In this document: positions 35,913 to 45,749 of the stretch, piece after piece
Layout of the letters: every line of letters starts with the position of its first letter
Numbering within the stretch: the stretch's first letter is position 1
NCBI GenBank assembly: GCA_036311565.1
Contig: JAXJPR010000009.1
Coordinates: forward strand, 20,650 to 84,649
DNA from: Fimousia sp036311565
GTDB taxonomy: Bacteria > Bacillota > Clostridia > Lachnospirales > Lachnospiraceae
Direction of reading: 5' to 3'
Length of the DNA: 64,000 bases
Notes under the pieces: model-generated
The model's database searches: none
Told to the model about the DNA's origin: nothing
What the model saw: the letters and a program-made list of their open reading frames with translations, nothing else
Program-made: the position numbers and the translations under genes

Positions 35913-37361
35913 ATGGTTGCGCAAAACTTAACACTACTTACGGATTTATATGAGTTAACAATGATGCAGGGTTATTATAAGTCCGGAGAGAATGAATCCG
36001 TGATTTTTGATGTATTTTATCGAAGCAATCCATCCGGCAGTGGGTATGCCATCGCCTGCGGCCTGGAACAAGTCATTGACTACATTAAAAATCTATCTTT
36101 CTCTTATGATGATATTGACTATTTACGTGGACTTGGGATCTTCGATGAAGATTTCTTAGAATATCTGGCAGGATATCATTTCACCGGTGATATTTATGCG
36201 ATTCCAGAAGGAACTGTCGTATTCCCAAAAGAACCACTCTTAAAAGTAATTGCTCCAATTATGGAAGCACAGTTGATCGAAACTGCAATTTTGAATATTA
36301 TTAATCACCAGAGTCTGATTGCCACAAAAGCATCTCGCGTATGCTATGCAGCAGATGGCGATGGAGTTATGGAATTTGGTCTTCGCCGCGCCCAGGGACC
36401 AGATGCTGGAACTTTAGGAGCAAGAGCTGCCATGATTGGTGGATGTGTAGGTACTTCAAATGTCCTTGCCGGACAACTTTTTGATGTCCCTGTACTGGGA
36501 ACCCACGCTCACAGCTGGATTATGAGTTTTAAAGATGAATATACTGCTTTTAAGACCTACGCTAATATGTATCCAGATGCATGCACCCTCTTAGTTGATA
36601 CTTATGACACTTTAAATTCTGGTGTTCCAAACGCAATCCGTGTCTTTAAAGAAATGAAAGAAGCTGGCATTCATTCTAAATCTTATGGAATCCGTTTGGA
36701 TAGCGGTGATCTGGCCTATATTTCAAAACAGGCCCGCAAGATGCTGGATGAAGCTGGTTTCCATGATGCTGTCATTGCTGCATCTAGTGATTTGGATGAA
36801 TATCTGATTAACAGTCTAAAGACTCAGGGGGCTGCTATTTCTTCCTGGGGAGTTGGTACTAATTTAATTACTTCTGCTGATTGTCCTGCATTTGGTGGTG
36901 TTTACAAATTAGCCGCTTTAAAACCTGCAGATTGTGATGAATTTATTCCAAAAATCAAAATTTCTGAAAACCCAATTAAAGTTACAAATCCTGGTAACAA
37001 AACCGTTTATCGTATCTACGACAAAGAAAGCGGTAAAATCAAAGCTGACTTAATCTGTCTAGTCGGAGAAACTTATGATCCAACACAGGATCTTCTGATC
37101 TTCGATCCTGTATACACATGGAAAAAATCTATTATCAAAGGCGGTACTTATACGATCCGTGAGATTATTGAACCAGTCTTTATTAAAGGACAGTGTGTAT
37201 ACAATTCTCCATCTACGATGGAAATCCGTTCCTACTGCCAGGAGGAACTAAATACTTTATGGGATGAGACCAGACGTCTCATAAATCCTAAAGAAGTATA
37301 TGTAGATTTATCTCAGCCATTGTTTGATTTACGCAATGAATTGCTGAATGCAAAAAAATAA
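35913..37361 (+). CDS. pncB: Nicotinate phosphoribosyltransferase
   Basis: 482 residues. Typical N-terminus LLTDLYELTMMQGYY, then FGLRRAQGPDAG, GTHAHSWIMSF with the His that is phosphorylated, and YGIRLDSGDLAYISKQARKMLDEAGF. It makes nicotinate mononucleotide from nicotinate and PRPP (NAD salvage). AAGGAG precedes ATG. First of the run pncB-malQ-plsC. Confidence 0.95.
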   Translation: MVAQNLTLLTDLYELTMMQGYYKSGENESVIFDVFYRSNPSGSGYAIACGLEQVIDYIKNLSFSYDDIDYLRGLGIFDEDFLEYLAGYHFTGDIYAIPEGTVVFPKEPLLKVIAPIMEAQLIETAILNIINHQSLIATKASRVCYAADGDGVMEFGLRRAQGPDAGTLGARAAMIGGCVGTSNVLAGQLFDVPVLGTHAHSWIMSFKDEYTAFKTYANMYPDACTLLVDTYDTLNSGVPNAIRVFKEMKEAGIHSKSYGIRLDSGDLAYISKQARKMLDEAGFHDAVIAASSDLDEYLINSLKTQGAAISSWGVGTNLITSADCPAFGGVYKLAALKPADCDEFIPKIKISENPIKVTNPGNKTVYRIYDKESGKIKADLICLVGETYDPTQDLLIFDPVYTWKKSIIKGGTYTIREIIEPVFIKGQCVYNSPSTMEIRSYCQEELNTLWDETRRLINPKEVYVDLSQPLFDLRNELLNAKK

Positions 37362-37400
37362 TGACATTCTTAAAATTATCATACAAGGAGAAACACATAT

Positions 37401-38912
37401 ATGACAAAAAAGAAAGTATATCCAAGACTCTCTGGAATTTTGCTTCATCCTACTTCTCTTCCAGGCCCATATGGAATCGGAGACTTAGGTCCTGAAGCAT
37501 ATGAATTTGTAAACAACTTAAAAAGCAGCGGGCAAAAATTATGGCAGGTACTTCCATTAGGACCTGTTGGAGACAGTAACTCTCCTTATCAGTCTTATTC
37601 CAGTTTTGCAGGAGAACCACTGATTATCAGTCCTGATTTATTAGTAGAGGATCAGCTTTTATATCCTGAAGACTTATCTGGAATTCCTGATCTTCCATAT
37701 GGCTACGTAGACTATAATGCAGTAAGAGCCTACAAACGTCCATTACTTCAAAAAGCTCTTGACCACTTTTTACTTCTGCCAGAAGAACATCCATTAAAAG
37801 CTGAATATAAAGCATTCTGCGAAAAAGAATCTGAATGGCTGGTTGATTATTGTATGTTTATGGCAATCTTACGTGAAAATGATTATAAAGCCTGGTATGA
37901 TTGGGAACCATCTATTCGTAAAGGAAACAAAACTGCAAAGAACAAATGGATGAAGATGGAATCCGTACAAAGAGAATATACTTATCAGACATTTATTCAG
38001 TTTATTTTCTTCCGCCAATGGGCAAATTTAAAAGCTTATGCCAATGAACAGGGAATTTCTATTATTGGTGATATCCCTATCTTTGTTGCTGCCAACAGTG
38101 CAGATGCATGGGGAAATAAAAAATTATTTAAGTTGGACAAAGATGGTCATCCAACTTCTGTAGCCGGAGTTCCACCTGATTATTTTAGTGAAACAGGACA
38201 GCTATGGGGGAATCCACTTTATAAATGGAATATTCACAAGAAAGATCGTTATTCCTGGTGGATGAGCCGTATCCGTGCCCAATTAGTAAAATATGACTAC
38301 GTACGCATTGACCATTTCCGTGCTTTTGATGAATACTGGGAAGTTCCTGCTACTGCAGAAACAGCAATGGAAGGAAAATGGATGCCTGGACCAAAAGCAG
38401 ACTTTTTCAATGTGATGAAAGAAGAATTAGGCGATGATCTTCCTATTATTGCAGAAGATTTGGGAATGATTACTCAGTCTGTACTTGATCTTCGTGATCA
38501 GTTCGATCTTCCTGGAATGAAGATTTTACAGTTTGCCTTTGAAAATACTGAAGATAACGATTTTCTTCCTTATAATTATTCCAGCAACAGTATCTGTTAT
38601 ACGGGAACTCACGATAATGATACAAGCACCGGTTGGTATCATTCTGCTTCTGAAGCATCAAAAGATAAAATCCGCCGTTATTTGAGCACCGATGGAAGTC
38701 ACATTAGCTGGGATATGATCCGTTGTGCATTTTCTTCTGTTTCACGCATGGCAATCATCCCAATTCAGGATATTTTTGAAGAAGGAAGCGATCGCAGAAT
38801 GAATATTCCAGGCGTTGCTAACGGCAACTGGGGTTATCGTTATTATAAAGAGCAATTCCACGACGGCTTAAAACAAGGACTTCGTGAAATGGCCGAAATT
38901 TATGGAAGGTAA
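37401..38912 (+). CDS. malQ: 4-alpha-glucanotransferase (amylomaltase)
   Basis: 503 residues, GH77. N-terminal SGILLHPTSLPGPYGIGDLG, catalytic nucleophile in YDYVRIDHFRAFDEYWEVPA, acid Glu in IIAEDLGMIT, and CYTGTHDNDTS. It transfers maltosyl units in starch, glycogen and maltodextrin metabolism. AAGGAG precedes the ATG; 39 bases after pncB. Confidence 0.96.
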   Translation: MTKKKVYPRLSGILLHPTSLPGPYGIGDLGPEAYEFVNNLKSSGQKLWQVLPLGPVGDSNSPYQSYSSFAGEPLIISPDLLVEDQLLYPEDLSGIPDLPYGYVDYNAVRAYKRPLLQKALDHFLLLPEEHPLKAEYKAFCEKESEWLVDYCMFMAILRENDYKAWYDWEPSIRKGNKTAKNKWMKMESVQREYTYQTFIQFIFFRQWANLKAYANEQGISIIGDIPIFVAANSADAWGNKKLFKLDKDGHPTSVAGVPPDYFSETGQLWGNPLYKWNIHKKDRYSWWMSRIRAQLVKYDYVRIDHFRAFDEYWEVPATAETAMEGKWMPGPKADFFNVMKEELGDDLPIIAEDLGMITQSVLDLRDQFDLPGMKILQFAFENTEDNDFLPYNYSSNSICYTGTHDNDTSTGWYHSASEASKDKIRRYLSTDGSHISWDMIRCAFSSVSRMAIIPIQDIFEEGSDRRMNIPGVANGNWGYRYYKEQFHDGLKQGLREMAEIYGR

Positions 38913-38917
38913 AAATT

Positions 38918-39649
38918 ATGATTCGAATCACACTTGTACTCGGTTATTTATTTCTCTTTTTAGTATTTACCTGCCCTTATTATTTTATCTATCGAAAATG
39001 GGATAAGAAGGGGATGTCAAGAAAACGCTATGAATCTGCAGCAAAGAAGGTACATAATGCTTTTGGTAAATGTCTATCCCTTGCTGGTGCTGATATTATT
39101 GTAGACGGTCTTTCTAATATTCCAGAAAATCAGGCTGTTTTATATGTTGGAAATCATAGCAGTTATTTTGATATTCTGGCTTTATTTCATGAGATTCCTG
39201 GAGGTGCTGGATTTGTTGCAAAAGATGATATGGCAAAGATTCCTCTTTTAAATAAATGGATGACATTTATCAACTGTCTTTTTATTAACCGAAAAGATGT
39301 AAAAGAGGGCATGACTACCATAAAGCAGGCAGCACAGTACTTAAAAGATGGCTATTCTATGGTCATTTTCCCAGAGGGAACCAGAAATCAAGATCCAGAA
39401 CCTCATGAATTTAAAGAGGGAAGCTTACGAATTGCATCAATGGCAAAGGCTCCTATCATTCCTGTGGCAATTTCTGGTACTGCCGACCTTTTGGAGAATA
39501 ATCCTGGTTTTCGTACCTATCCTGCTACAGTACACATTACTTTTGGCAATCCAATCTATATGAATGATCTTCCTCGTGCTGAGAAAAAGCATTTAGGTGC
39601 AACAATCCGCCAGTGGATTATTGATACAAGAAAAACTCATATTTCTTAA
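38918..39649 (+). CDS. plsC: 1-acyl-sn-glycerol-3-phosphate acyltransferase
   Basis: 243 residues. N-terminal membrane helix, then the HX4D motif NHSSYFD, and FPEGTRN of the acyltransferase family. It makes phosphatidic acid. Its ribosome site GGAAGG lies in the end of malQ, five bases separating the genes. Confidence 0.93.
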   Translation: MIRITLVLGYLFLFLVFTCPYYFIYRKWDKKGMSRKRYESAAKKVHNAFGKCLSLAGADIIVDGLSNIPENQAVLYVGNHSSYFDILALFHEIPGGAGFVAKDDMAKIPLLNKWMTFINCLFINRKDVKEGMTTIKQAAQYLKDGYSMVIFPEGTRNQDPEPHEFKEGSLRIASMAKAPIIPVAISGTADLLENNPGFRTYPATVHITFGNPIYMNDLPRAEKKHLGATIRQWIIDTRKTHIS

Positions 39650-39723
39650 AAAATAGTTTCATTCTTTGAATATTAGTGATATACTTAAAAAGAATGTAAG
39701 TAAATACGTAGGAGGAAGATTAT

Positions 39724-40320
39724 ATGCCAGGATGGGGAATTTTTCTAATTGTTTGTGGAATTATTTGTATTGCAATGTTCGTACTTTACAAATACGGCAA
39801 TAAACAGCAACAGAAACAGCGTGAACAAAGACAACAAATGTACGATAATATGCAGGTTGTTTCTATGCTTGTAATTGATAAAAAACACATGCGTATGTGC
39901 GATGCAGGTTTTCCTAAGACAATTTTAGATCAGATGCCAAAACGTTCTGCTCGTGCAAAGGCACCTGTTGTAAAAGCAAAAATCGGTCCACGAGTAGTTA
40001 CATTATTATGTGATGAAGCAATCTATGATGAAGTGCCTGTAAAAGCTGAAGTAAAAGCTCAAATCAGCGGTATTTATATTATTGGAATTAAAAATACCCG
40101 TAACGTAGCACCACCTGCACCAGAAAAGAAAAGCTTCTTACAGAAAATGAGTGCTAAGACAAATTCTATGACTGATGACAGCATTATGACCAGAGGTGAA
40201 ACTTTAAAACAGGGTAAAAATGCAAAGAACATGCAGCGTGCAAGTAAAGGCGATATGAAAAATAAAGCCTTAAATCCATCAACAAAGAAAAACAAAAGCA
40301 AAAAGAAAAAACGCAAATAA
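39724..40320 (+). CDS. Conserved-looking hypothetical membrane-anchored basic protein
   Basis: 198 residues. One N-terminal helix (about 5-22, IFLIVCGIICIAMFVLY), a Gln/Arg-rich stretch, a middle domain (about 45-140) with VVTLLCDEAIYDEVPVKAEVK, and a very lysine-rich tail (NKSKKKKRK). No family recognised. AGGAGG precedes the ATG. A TATACT with TTCATT 16 bases before it lies upstream and may be its promoter. Confidence 0.65.
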   Translation: MPGWGIFLIVCGIICIAMFVLYKYGNKQQQKQREQRQQMYDNMQVVSMLVIDKKHMRMCDAGFPKTILDQMPKRSARAKAPVVKAKIGPRVVTLLCDEAIYDEVPVKAEVKAQISGIYIIGIKNTRNVAPPAPEKKSFLQKMSAKTNSMTDDSIMTRGETLKQGKNAKNMQRASKGDMKNKALNPSTKKNKSKKKKRK

Positions 40321-40324
40321 TGTG

Positions 40325-40371
40325 AAAAAAATAAGGACATATGAAAAATTTCCATATGTCCTTTATTTTTT
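40325..40371. terminator. Bidirectional terminator between convergent genes
   Basis: GGACATATG / CATATGTCC stem nested in A/T-rich arms, with a long T run on each side depending on strand. Confidence 0.85.
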
Positions 40372-40394
40372 TCTAATCAGAATCGATATCCTCT

Positions 40395-42458
40395 TTATTT
40401 GTTATATTCAAAATGCTGGTAATCTTTGCTATATTTCCAGTCTCCACCCCAGGTGAATCCGTATTTTTTAAATATATTATAGATTACATCACCTTTATGA
40501 ATCATATTATTTTTATATTTGCCTGTACATTTTGTTACATCTCTTTCAGCATACGGTATCCCATTTGTAGGTGATACTATATCTCCTTTCACATATGGAT
40601 TTACCATCGGATTAATGTCAATCGCCAATCCATAGGCATGATTCGAGAGTTTTGTAGAACCTTCTACAACACGATAATTAAATGCAGATGAGTTGTTAGC
40701 AGTCATAGATCTAATATCATCAGCTCCATAATTATCTACTAAATACATTTTTTGAATTTTATATTTCTTTTGATACAATTCATAAAAGATTTTTACAGTT
40801 TTTTCTGCAATCTTTTTATTTACTACCAATTCCCCAGTTTTTACTTTACCGTCATATCCATAATGTTTTACTTTTACATACCGAAGATCTGACAATTTTA
40901 TATCAGAATTTTCTTTATAAGATTTTCCAGTCATACGTTTTTCCACAGATTTTGAAATTACATCATAATAAAATCCAGGTTTATATGTATATCGATATCC
41001 GCTATCCGGAATAACAGACACCGTTTTTGAATAAACGCCATAGATATTAACGCCGTTTACAGTCTTATACGTACGGATTCTGACATAATATTTGGTCTGT
41101 CCTTCAAGATTTTTTACCAGTTTTGAAACCGTCGTACCTTTTTTAACATTTACCGTCGTTGCACCAGTAAATTTGCTGTTTGTGGCATACTGAATCTGAT
41201 ATCCTGTCATAGTTCCAGTTGCCTTTTCCCATTTTAACAAAAATCCTTTTGTTTTCTTGGTAATACTTTTTATCGCTACTGCTTTTGGCCGTATTGTAAA
41301 ACTTCTTTTGGCTGTTCCAGTATAATTTCCTTTAAATTTAATAGTAATTGTATATCTTCCAGTACTACGATAAAGTTTTGGATAAACCACTGTATAATTT
41401 GAAGACTTTACCGTCTTTCCATTACTGTCTTTTACACTGACCGTCGGTTTCTTAATTTTTCCATCATATACATAACTGCTTTTTGACAATTTAATTGTCT
41501 TTGGATAATAAATAGTTTTTTTACTTACGATGTATTCACATTTCGTACATTTCTTAATAATACTTCCATTCTTCGTCAACGTTGCTTTCGTTGTAACCGT
41601 TTTATATTGATGAACACAATCAGCATCCAGTAATGCTTTAAATGTACGGCTATAAGTATCTGCATATGTTTGAGCGGTTGATTCTGCATATCCATAAATA
41701 ACTGCTGTGTCATTAATGGTATCTTCAGAAGCATAAATTTCACATAGCTTATTTTGAATCTTTATGCTTTTCAGACTATCACAGCCATAAAAAGCTTCCC
41801 TTCCAATTTTCTTTGTCGCCTTCGGAAGAACCACACTTTTTAACTGACTGCTAAAACAAAAAGCATTCTTTCCTATTGATTCTATACTTTCCGGAATCAC
41901 GACTTCCGTCAATCCACATGCATAAAATGCATGATCTCCAATGACTGTCACTCCTTCTGGAATATCATAAGAAGTCACATCTGATAATCCTCCATAACAA
42001 ATCAGACTGGTCTTTTCTTTATTAAATAAGCTTCCATCTACAGAAGTATAGGAAGGATTTTCATTATCTACTGTAAAGCTGCATCCACAGAATGCCCGAT
42101 CCAAAATGCTGGTCACTGTTTTCGGAATAGAGACTGACTTTAAATTACAAGTAAAAAATGCATCTTTTTCAATTTGAATCAGTCCCTCTGGAAGAATCAC
42201 TGTTTCTAAACTATCGCATTTGGCAAATGCATTTTCTCCAATCACAGTAACTTTTTTTCCTTCTATTGATGATGGAATTTCAAGTTTCTCCTCATCTCCA
42301 TTATATTCTGTAATCTTAGCTGTATCATCCTCTAATATCTCATACTTATAATCACCACTTGTCTCAGCATAAGTCGTTGTTTGCAGGTCATCACTGACCA
42401 CTACTGATCCAAATGCCAATACAAATGCCAACAAAATGCCGATAAGCTTTTTTCTCAT
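40395..42458 (-). CDS. Secreted M15 D,D-carboxypeptidase-like protein with LRR, Ig-like and Fn3 modules
   Basis: 687 residues. Signal peptide (about 1-30). BspA-type LRR_5 repeats (about 45-265; for instance VTVIGENAFAKCDSLETVILP). A CxxC region with CVHQYKT...KKCTKCEY, then an Ig-like/MBG module (about 315-385), a fibronectin type III module (about 390-475), and a C-terminal M15 peptidase (about 540-687) with zinc motifs SNHAYGLAID and GGDWKYSKDYQHFEY. It should act on peptidoglycan stem peptides outside the cell, with adhesion-type modules. GGGAG precedes the ATG. Confidence 0.85.
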   Translation of the reverse strand: MRKKLIGILLAFVLAFGSVVVSDDLQTTTYAETSGDYKYEILEDDTAKITEYNGDEEKLEIPSSIEGKKVTVIGENAFAKCDSLETVILPEGLIQIEKDAFFTCNLKSVSIPKTVTSILDRAFCGCSFTVDNENPSYTSVDGSLFNKEKTSLICYGGLSDVTSYDIPEGVTVIGDHAFYACGLTEVVIPESIESIGKNAFCFSSQLKSVVLPKATKKIGREAFYGCDSLKSIKIQNKLCEIYASEDTINDTAVIYGYAESTAQTYADTYSRTFKALLDADCVHQYKTVTTKATLTKNGSIIKKCTKCEYIVSKKTIYYPKTIKLSKSSYVYDGKIKKPTVSVKDSNGKTVKSSNYTVVYPKLYRSTGRYTITIKFKGNYTGTAKRSFTIRPKAVAIKSITKKTKGFLLKWEKATGTMTGYQIQYATNSKFTGATTVNVKKGTTVSKLVKNLEGQTKYYVRIRTYKTVNGVNIYGVYSKTVSVIPDSGYRYTYKPGFYYDVISKSVEKRMTGKSYKENSDIKLSDLRYVKVKHYGYDGKVKTGELVVNKKIAEKTVKIFYELYQKKYKIQKMYLVDNYGADDIRSMTANNSSAFNYRVVEGSTKLSNHAYGLAIDINPMVNPYVKGDIVSPTNGIPYAERDVTKCTGKYKNNMIHKGDVIYNIFKKYGFTWGGDWKYSKDYQHFEYNK

Positions 42459-42607
42459 CTTGTTACTCCCTTCTATTACTTTTCTTTATAAAATAAGTAT
42501 ACTATTCATTTATTTTAATGGCAATAGAAAAACATTCTCCTAATATTATGATATAATAGTAAGAGGATGAAGAATACTGAACAGCAGGCAAAAAAGGAGG
42601 TTTTTTT

Positions 42608-43897
42608 ATGAGAATGTACGATTTAATTGAGAAAAAAAGACGAGGGCTGTCTCTTTCTAAAAATGAACTACATTGGATCATTCGAGAATATACAAATGAT
42701 CATATACCTGATTATCAAATATCTGCTTTATTAATGGCCATTTGTTTTCAAGGAATGAACGAAGAAGAAACTCTTGAATTAACACTTGCTATGCGAAACA
42801 GTGGTGATATCCTTGATTTGTCTCAAATTCACGATATTACTGCGGATAAACACAGTACTGGCGGCGTAGGAGACAAAGTTTCTCTGATTTTTGCTCCTCT
42901 TGCTGCATCCTGCGGAATTCCAATTGCAAAAATGTCAGGCAGAGGCCTGGGACATACCGGGGGTACCATTGATAAACTTCATAGTATCTCAGGTTTTACA
43001 ACGAACCTTACAGAAACCGAATTTATAAACAATGTAAATACCATTGGTATTGCCTTAATGGAACAGACAAAAGATCTGGCTCCTGCAGATAAAAAACTTT
43101 ATGCCCTTCGCGATGTCACTGCTACCGTAGAGGAATCTTCTCTTATTGCGAGCAGTATTATGAGCAAAAAACTGGCTGCTGGTGCAGATTGTATTATATT
43201 AGATGTAAAATGTGGCAGCGGGGCCTTTATGAAGACCTTTGAACAGGCAGAAAAACTAGCTGAATCTATGGTTCACATCGGCAAAGGTGCTGGAAAACAG
43301 ACTGCAGCCGTCATTTCAAATATGGACCAGCCACTTGGTTTCGCTGTTGGCAATGCTTTAGAAGTTCAAGAAGCCATCGATGTTTTACAGGGAAATGGTC
43401 CTTTGGATGTAAGAGAATTGGTGCTCTTACTAGTTTCCCATCTTCTGATCATGACAAAAAAAGCTTCATCCCTTCCTGTGGCTAAAAACATTGCCCAAGA
43501 ACATCTGGACAATAAAAAGGCTTTGAAAAAGTTTCAACAATGGATTTCCTGTCAGCATGGAGACCCTTTGCTTCCGCTTCCTAAGGCTTCTATTATCCAG
43601 CCAGTCTTTTCCAAACATTCCGGTTACGTTTCCAAAATTTCTGCAGATCAAATTGGTTCTGCCGTTCTTTTGCTGGGAGGCGGACGAAAAACAAAAGAGG
43701 ATTCTATTGATTTGGCTGTCGGCGTCATCTTAAAGAAAAAATTGGGCGATTATGTAAAAAAAGAAGAGCCATTGGCATACATTCATGCCAACAGCTCTGA
43801 ATATTTAGAGAAAGTATCCTCTTATATCAATGAAGCATATGAAGTAACTGATCTTCCAATAAAACTTCCGCCTTTGATTCTGGATACGATTCTTTAA
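42608..43897 (+). CDS. pdp: Pyrimidine-nucleoside phosphorylase
   Basis: 429 residues. The signature KMSGRGLGHTGGTIDKL and the phosphate loop KHSTGGVGDKVS are intact, together with KLAAGADCIILDVKCGSGAFMK. Length fits the Firmicute class that accepts both uridine and thymidine. It releases pyrimidine bases and (deoxy)ribose-1-phosphate. AAGGAGG precedes the ATG, with a long T spacer. Confidence 0.94.
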   Translation: MRMYDLIEKKRRGLSLSKNELHWIIREYTNDHIPDYQISALLMAICFQGMNEEETLELTLAMRNSGDILDLSQIHDITADKHSTGGVGDKVSLIFAPLAASCGIPIAKMSGRGLGHTGGTIDKLHSISGFTTNLTETEFINNVNTIGIALMEQTKDLAPADKKLYALRDVTATVEESSLIASSIMSKKLAAGADCIILDVKCGSGAFMKTFEQAEKLAESMVHIGKGAGKQTAAVISNMDQPLGFAVGNALEVQEAIDVLQGNGPLDVRELVLLLVSHLLIMTKKASSLPVAKNIAQEHLDNKKALKKFQQWISCQHGDPLLPLPKASIIQPVFSKHSGYVSKISADQIGSAVLLLGGGRKTKEDSIDLAVGVILKKKLGDYVKKEEPLAYIHANSSEYLEKVSSYINEAYEVTDLPIKLPPLILDTIL

Positions 43898-43925
43898 TAT
43901 TTCTCATTTAATTTGACTTGGCCTT

Positions 43926-43956
43926 GGGCGTTGCAAAATGCAACGCTCCTATTTTT
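43926..43956 (+). terminator. Rho-independent terminator of pdp
   Basis: GCGTTGCA / TGCAACGC (43928-43935, 43939-43946) with a triloop, followed by ATTTTT. The next 80 bases to the ABC-F gene end hold no gene but several short inverted repeats. Confidence 0.85.
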
Positions 43957-44035
43957 ATGATTAAATGTCGAAGGAGTTACTGCAAAACGTGGTGGACTCT
44001 AAATGATTTCACTACTGGAGCACAGCTCTAGGGTT

Positions 44036-45661
44036 TTATTCTTTATCAAACGTATATGTCTGACGTTTTCTTGCCATTGCATCACTCTCTAAATATTCAT
44101 CATATGTCGTAATCTTATCAATGATCTTTCCACCTGGAACAATTTCCATAATACGGTTCGCAGTGGTCTGTACGATCTGATGGTCACGGGAAGAGAACAG
44201 CATCGCTCCTGGAAATTTTATCATTCCATTATTTAATGCTGTAATAGATTCCATATCCAAATGGTTCGTTGGTTCATCCATTACTAGTACATTTGCTCCA
44301 GAAATCATCATTTTCGATAATAGGCATCGCACTTTTTCTCCACCTGATAATACAGTAACATCTTTCATTCCATCTTCTCCAGAGAATAACATTCTTCCTA
44401 AGAAACCGCGGACATAAGTCACATCTTTTTCATCCGAATACTGCATCAGCCAATCCACAATTGGCTCTGATCTTGAAAACTCTTTTCCACTATCTTTTGG
44501 GAAGTAAGCCTGCGTTGTGGTCACTCCCCATTTATAAGTGCCTTCATCTGGTTCCATTTCTCCCATAAGAATCTGGAACAATGTTGTTTTTGCTAATTCA
44601 TTTCCACCAACAAATGCTACTTTATCTTCTCTCTGAATGGTAAAACTGATATTATCTAATACTTTCACACCATCAATGGTTTTAGAAATACCATCCACAG
44701 TAAGCACTTCATTTCCAATTTCACGGTTTGGTTTAAATGCAATATATGGATATTTTCGGCTAGAAGGACGAATGTCATCTAATTCAATTTTTTCCAATGC
44801 CTTTTTACGAGAAGTTGCCTGCTTGGATTTGGATGCATTGGCACTGAATCGTGAAATAAAGTCCTGCAATTCTTTTATCTTCTCTTCTTTTTTCTTATTG
44901 GCTTCCTTCATCTGACGAATCAGCAACTGGCTGGATTCATACCAGAAATCATAATTACCAGCAAATAACTGTATTTTTCCATAATCAATATCTGCAATAT
45001 GTGTGCAGATTTTATTTAAGAAATAACGGTCATGAGATACGACAATAACTGTATTTTCAAAGTTAATCAGAAATTCTTCCAACCATGCAATAGCATCTAA
45101 ATCTAAGTGGTTCGTCGGTTCGTCTAATAATAATATATCTGGATTTCCAAATAATGCTTGTGCCAAAAGTACTTTCACTTTTTGTGATCCATCCAGATCT
45201 TTTACCATTTTATAATGAAGATCGGTATCAATTCCTAATCCATTTAATAAAGTTGCAGCATCAGATTCTGCATTCCAGCCATCCATATCTGCAAATTCTG
45301 CTTCTAATTCACTGGCTTTCATTCCATCTTCTTCTGTAAAATCTTCTTTCATATAAATGGCATCTTTTTCTTTCATAATTTGATATAAACGAGCATTTCC
45401 CATAATGACTGTATCTAATACCATATATTCATCATACTTAAAATGGTCCTGCTGTAAATAAGACAATCTCTGGCCTTCTGTAATAATAACAGCGCCATTG
45501 GTTGGTTCTAACTGTCCGGATAAAATTTTCAGAAACGTAGATTTTCCTGCTCCATTGGCACCAATTAAACCATAACAATTTCCTTCTGTGAATTTAATAT
45601 TTACATCTTCAAAAAGAGCTTTTTTTCCAACTCTTAGTGTAACTCCTGCCGCACTAATCAT
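44036..45661 (-). CDS. ABC-F family ATPase (YkpA/YbiT-like)
   Basis: 541 residues, two fused ABC modules without membrane helices. First Walker A GANGAGKST, Walker B LLLDEPTNHLD, and in the linker a charged helix EANKKKEEKIKEL; second Walker B VLVMDEPTNHLD with signature LSGGEKVRCLL. The first signature is LDGSQKVKVLLAQAL and the second Walker A GGNELAKTT, both away from consensus. These proteins act on ribosomes in translation or resistance. AAAGGA precedes the ATG. Which subgroup is uncertain. Confidence 0.88.
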   Translation of the reverse strand: MISAAGVTLRVGKKALFEDVNIKFTEGNCYGLIGANGAGKSTFLKILSGQLEPTNGAVIITEGQRLSYLQQDHFKYDEYMVLDTVIMGNARLYQIMKEKDAIYMKEDFTEEDGMKASELEAEFADMDGWNAESDAATLLNGLGIDTDLHYKMVKDLDGSQKVKVLLAQALFGNPDILLLDEPTNHLDLDAIAWLEEFLINFENTVIVVSHDRYFLNKICTHIADIDYGKIQLFAGNYDFWYESSQLLIRQMKEANKKKEEKIKELQDFISRFSANASKSKQATSRKKALEKIELDDIRPSSRKYPYIAFKPNREIGNEVLTVDGISKTIDGVKVLDNISFTIQREDKVAFVGGNELAKTTLFQILMGEMEPDEGTYKWGVTTTQAYFPKDSGKEFSRSEPIVDWLMQYSDEKDVTYVRGFLGRMLFSGEDGMKDVTVLSGGEKVRCLLSKMMISGANVLVMDEPTNHLDMESITALNNGMIKFPGAMLFSSRDHQIVQTTANRIMEIVPGGKIIDKITTYDEYLESDAMARKRQTYTFDKE

Positions 45662-45749
45662 ATTATTTAGTTCCTTTCTTAATTCTCATAATAAACGTCT
45701 GTAAAGTGCAAATATATCATGTTTTTACCAAAAGCACAAACCTTTTTAT

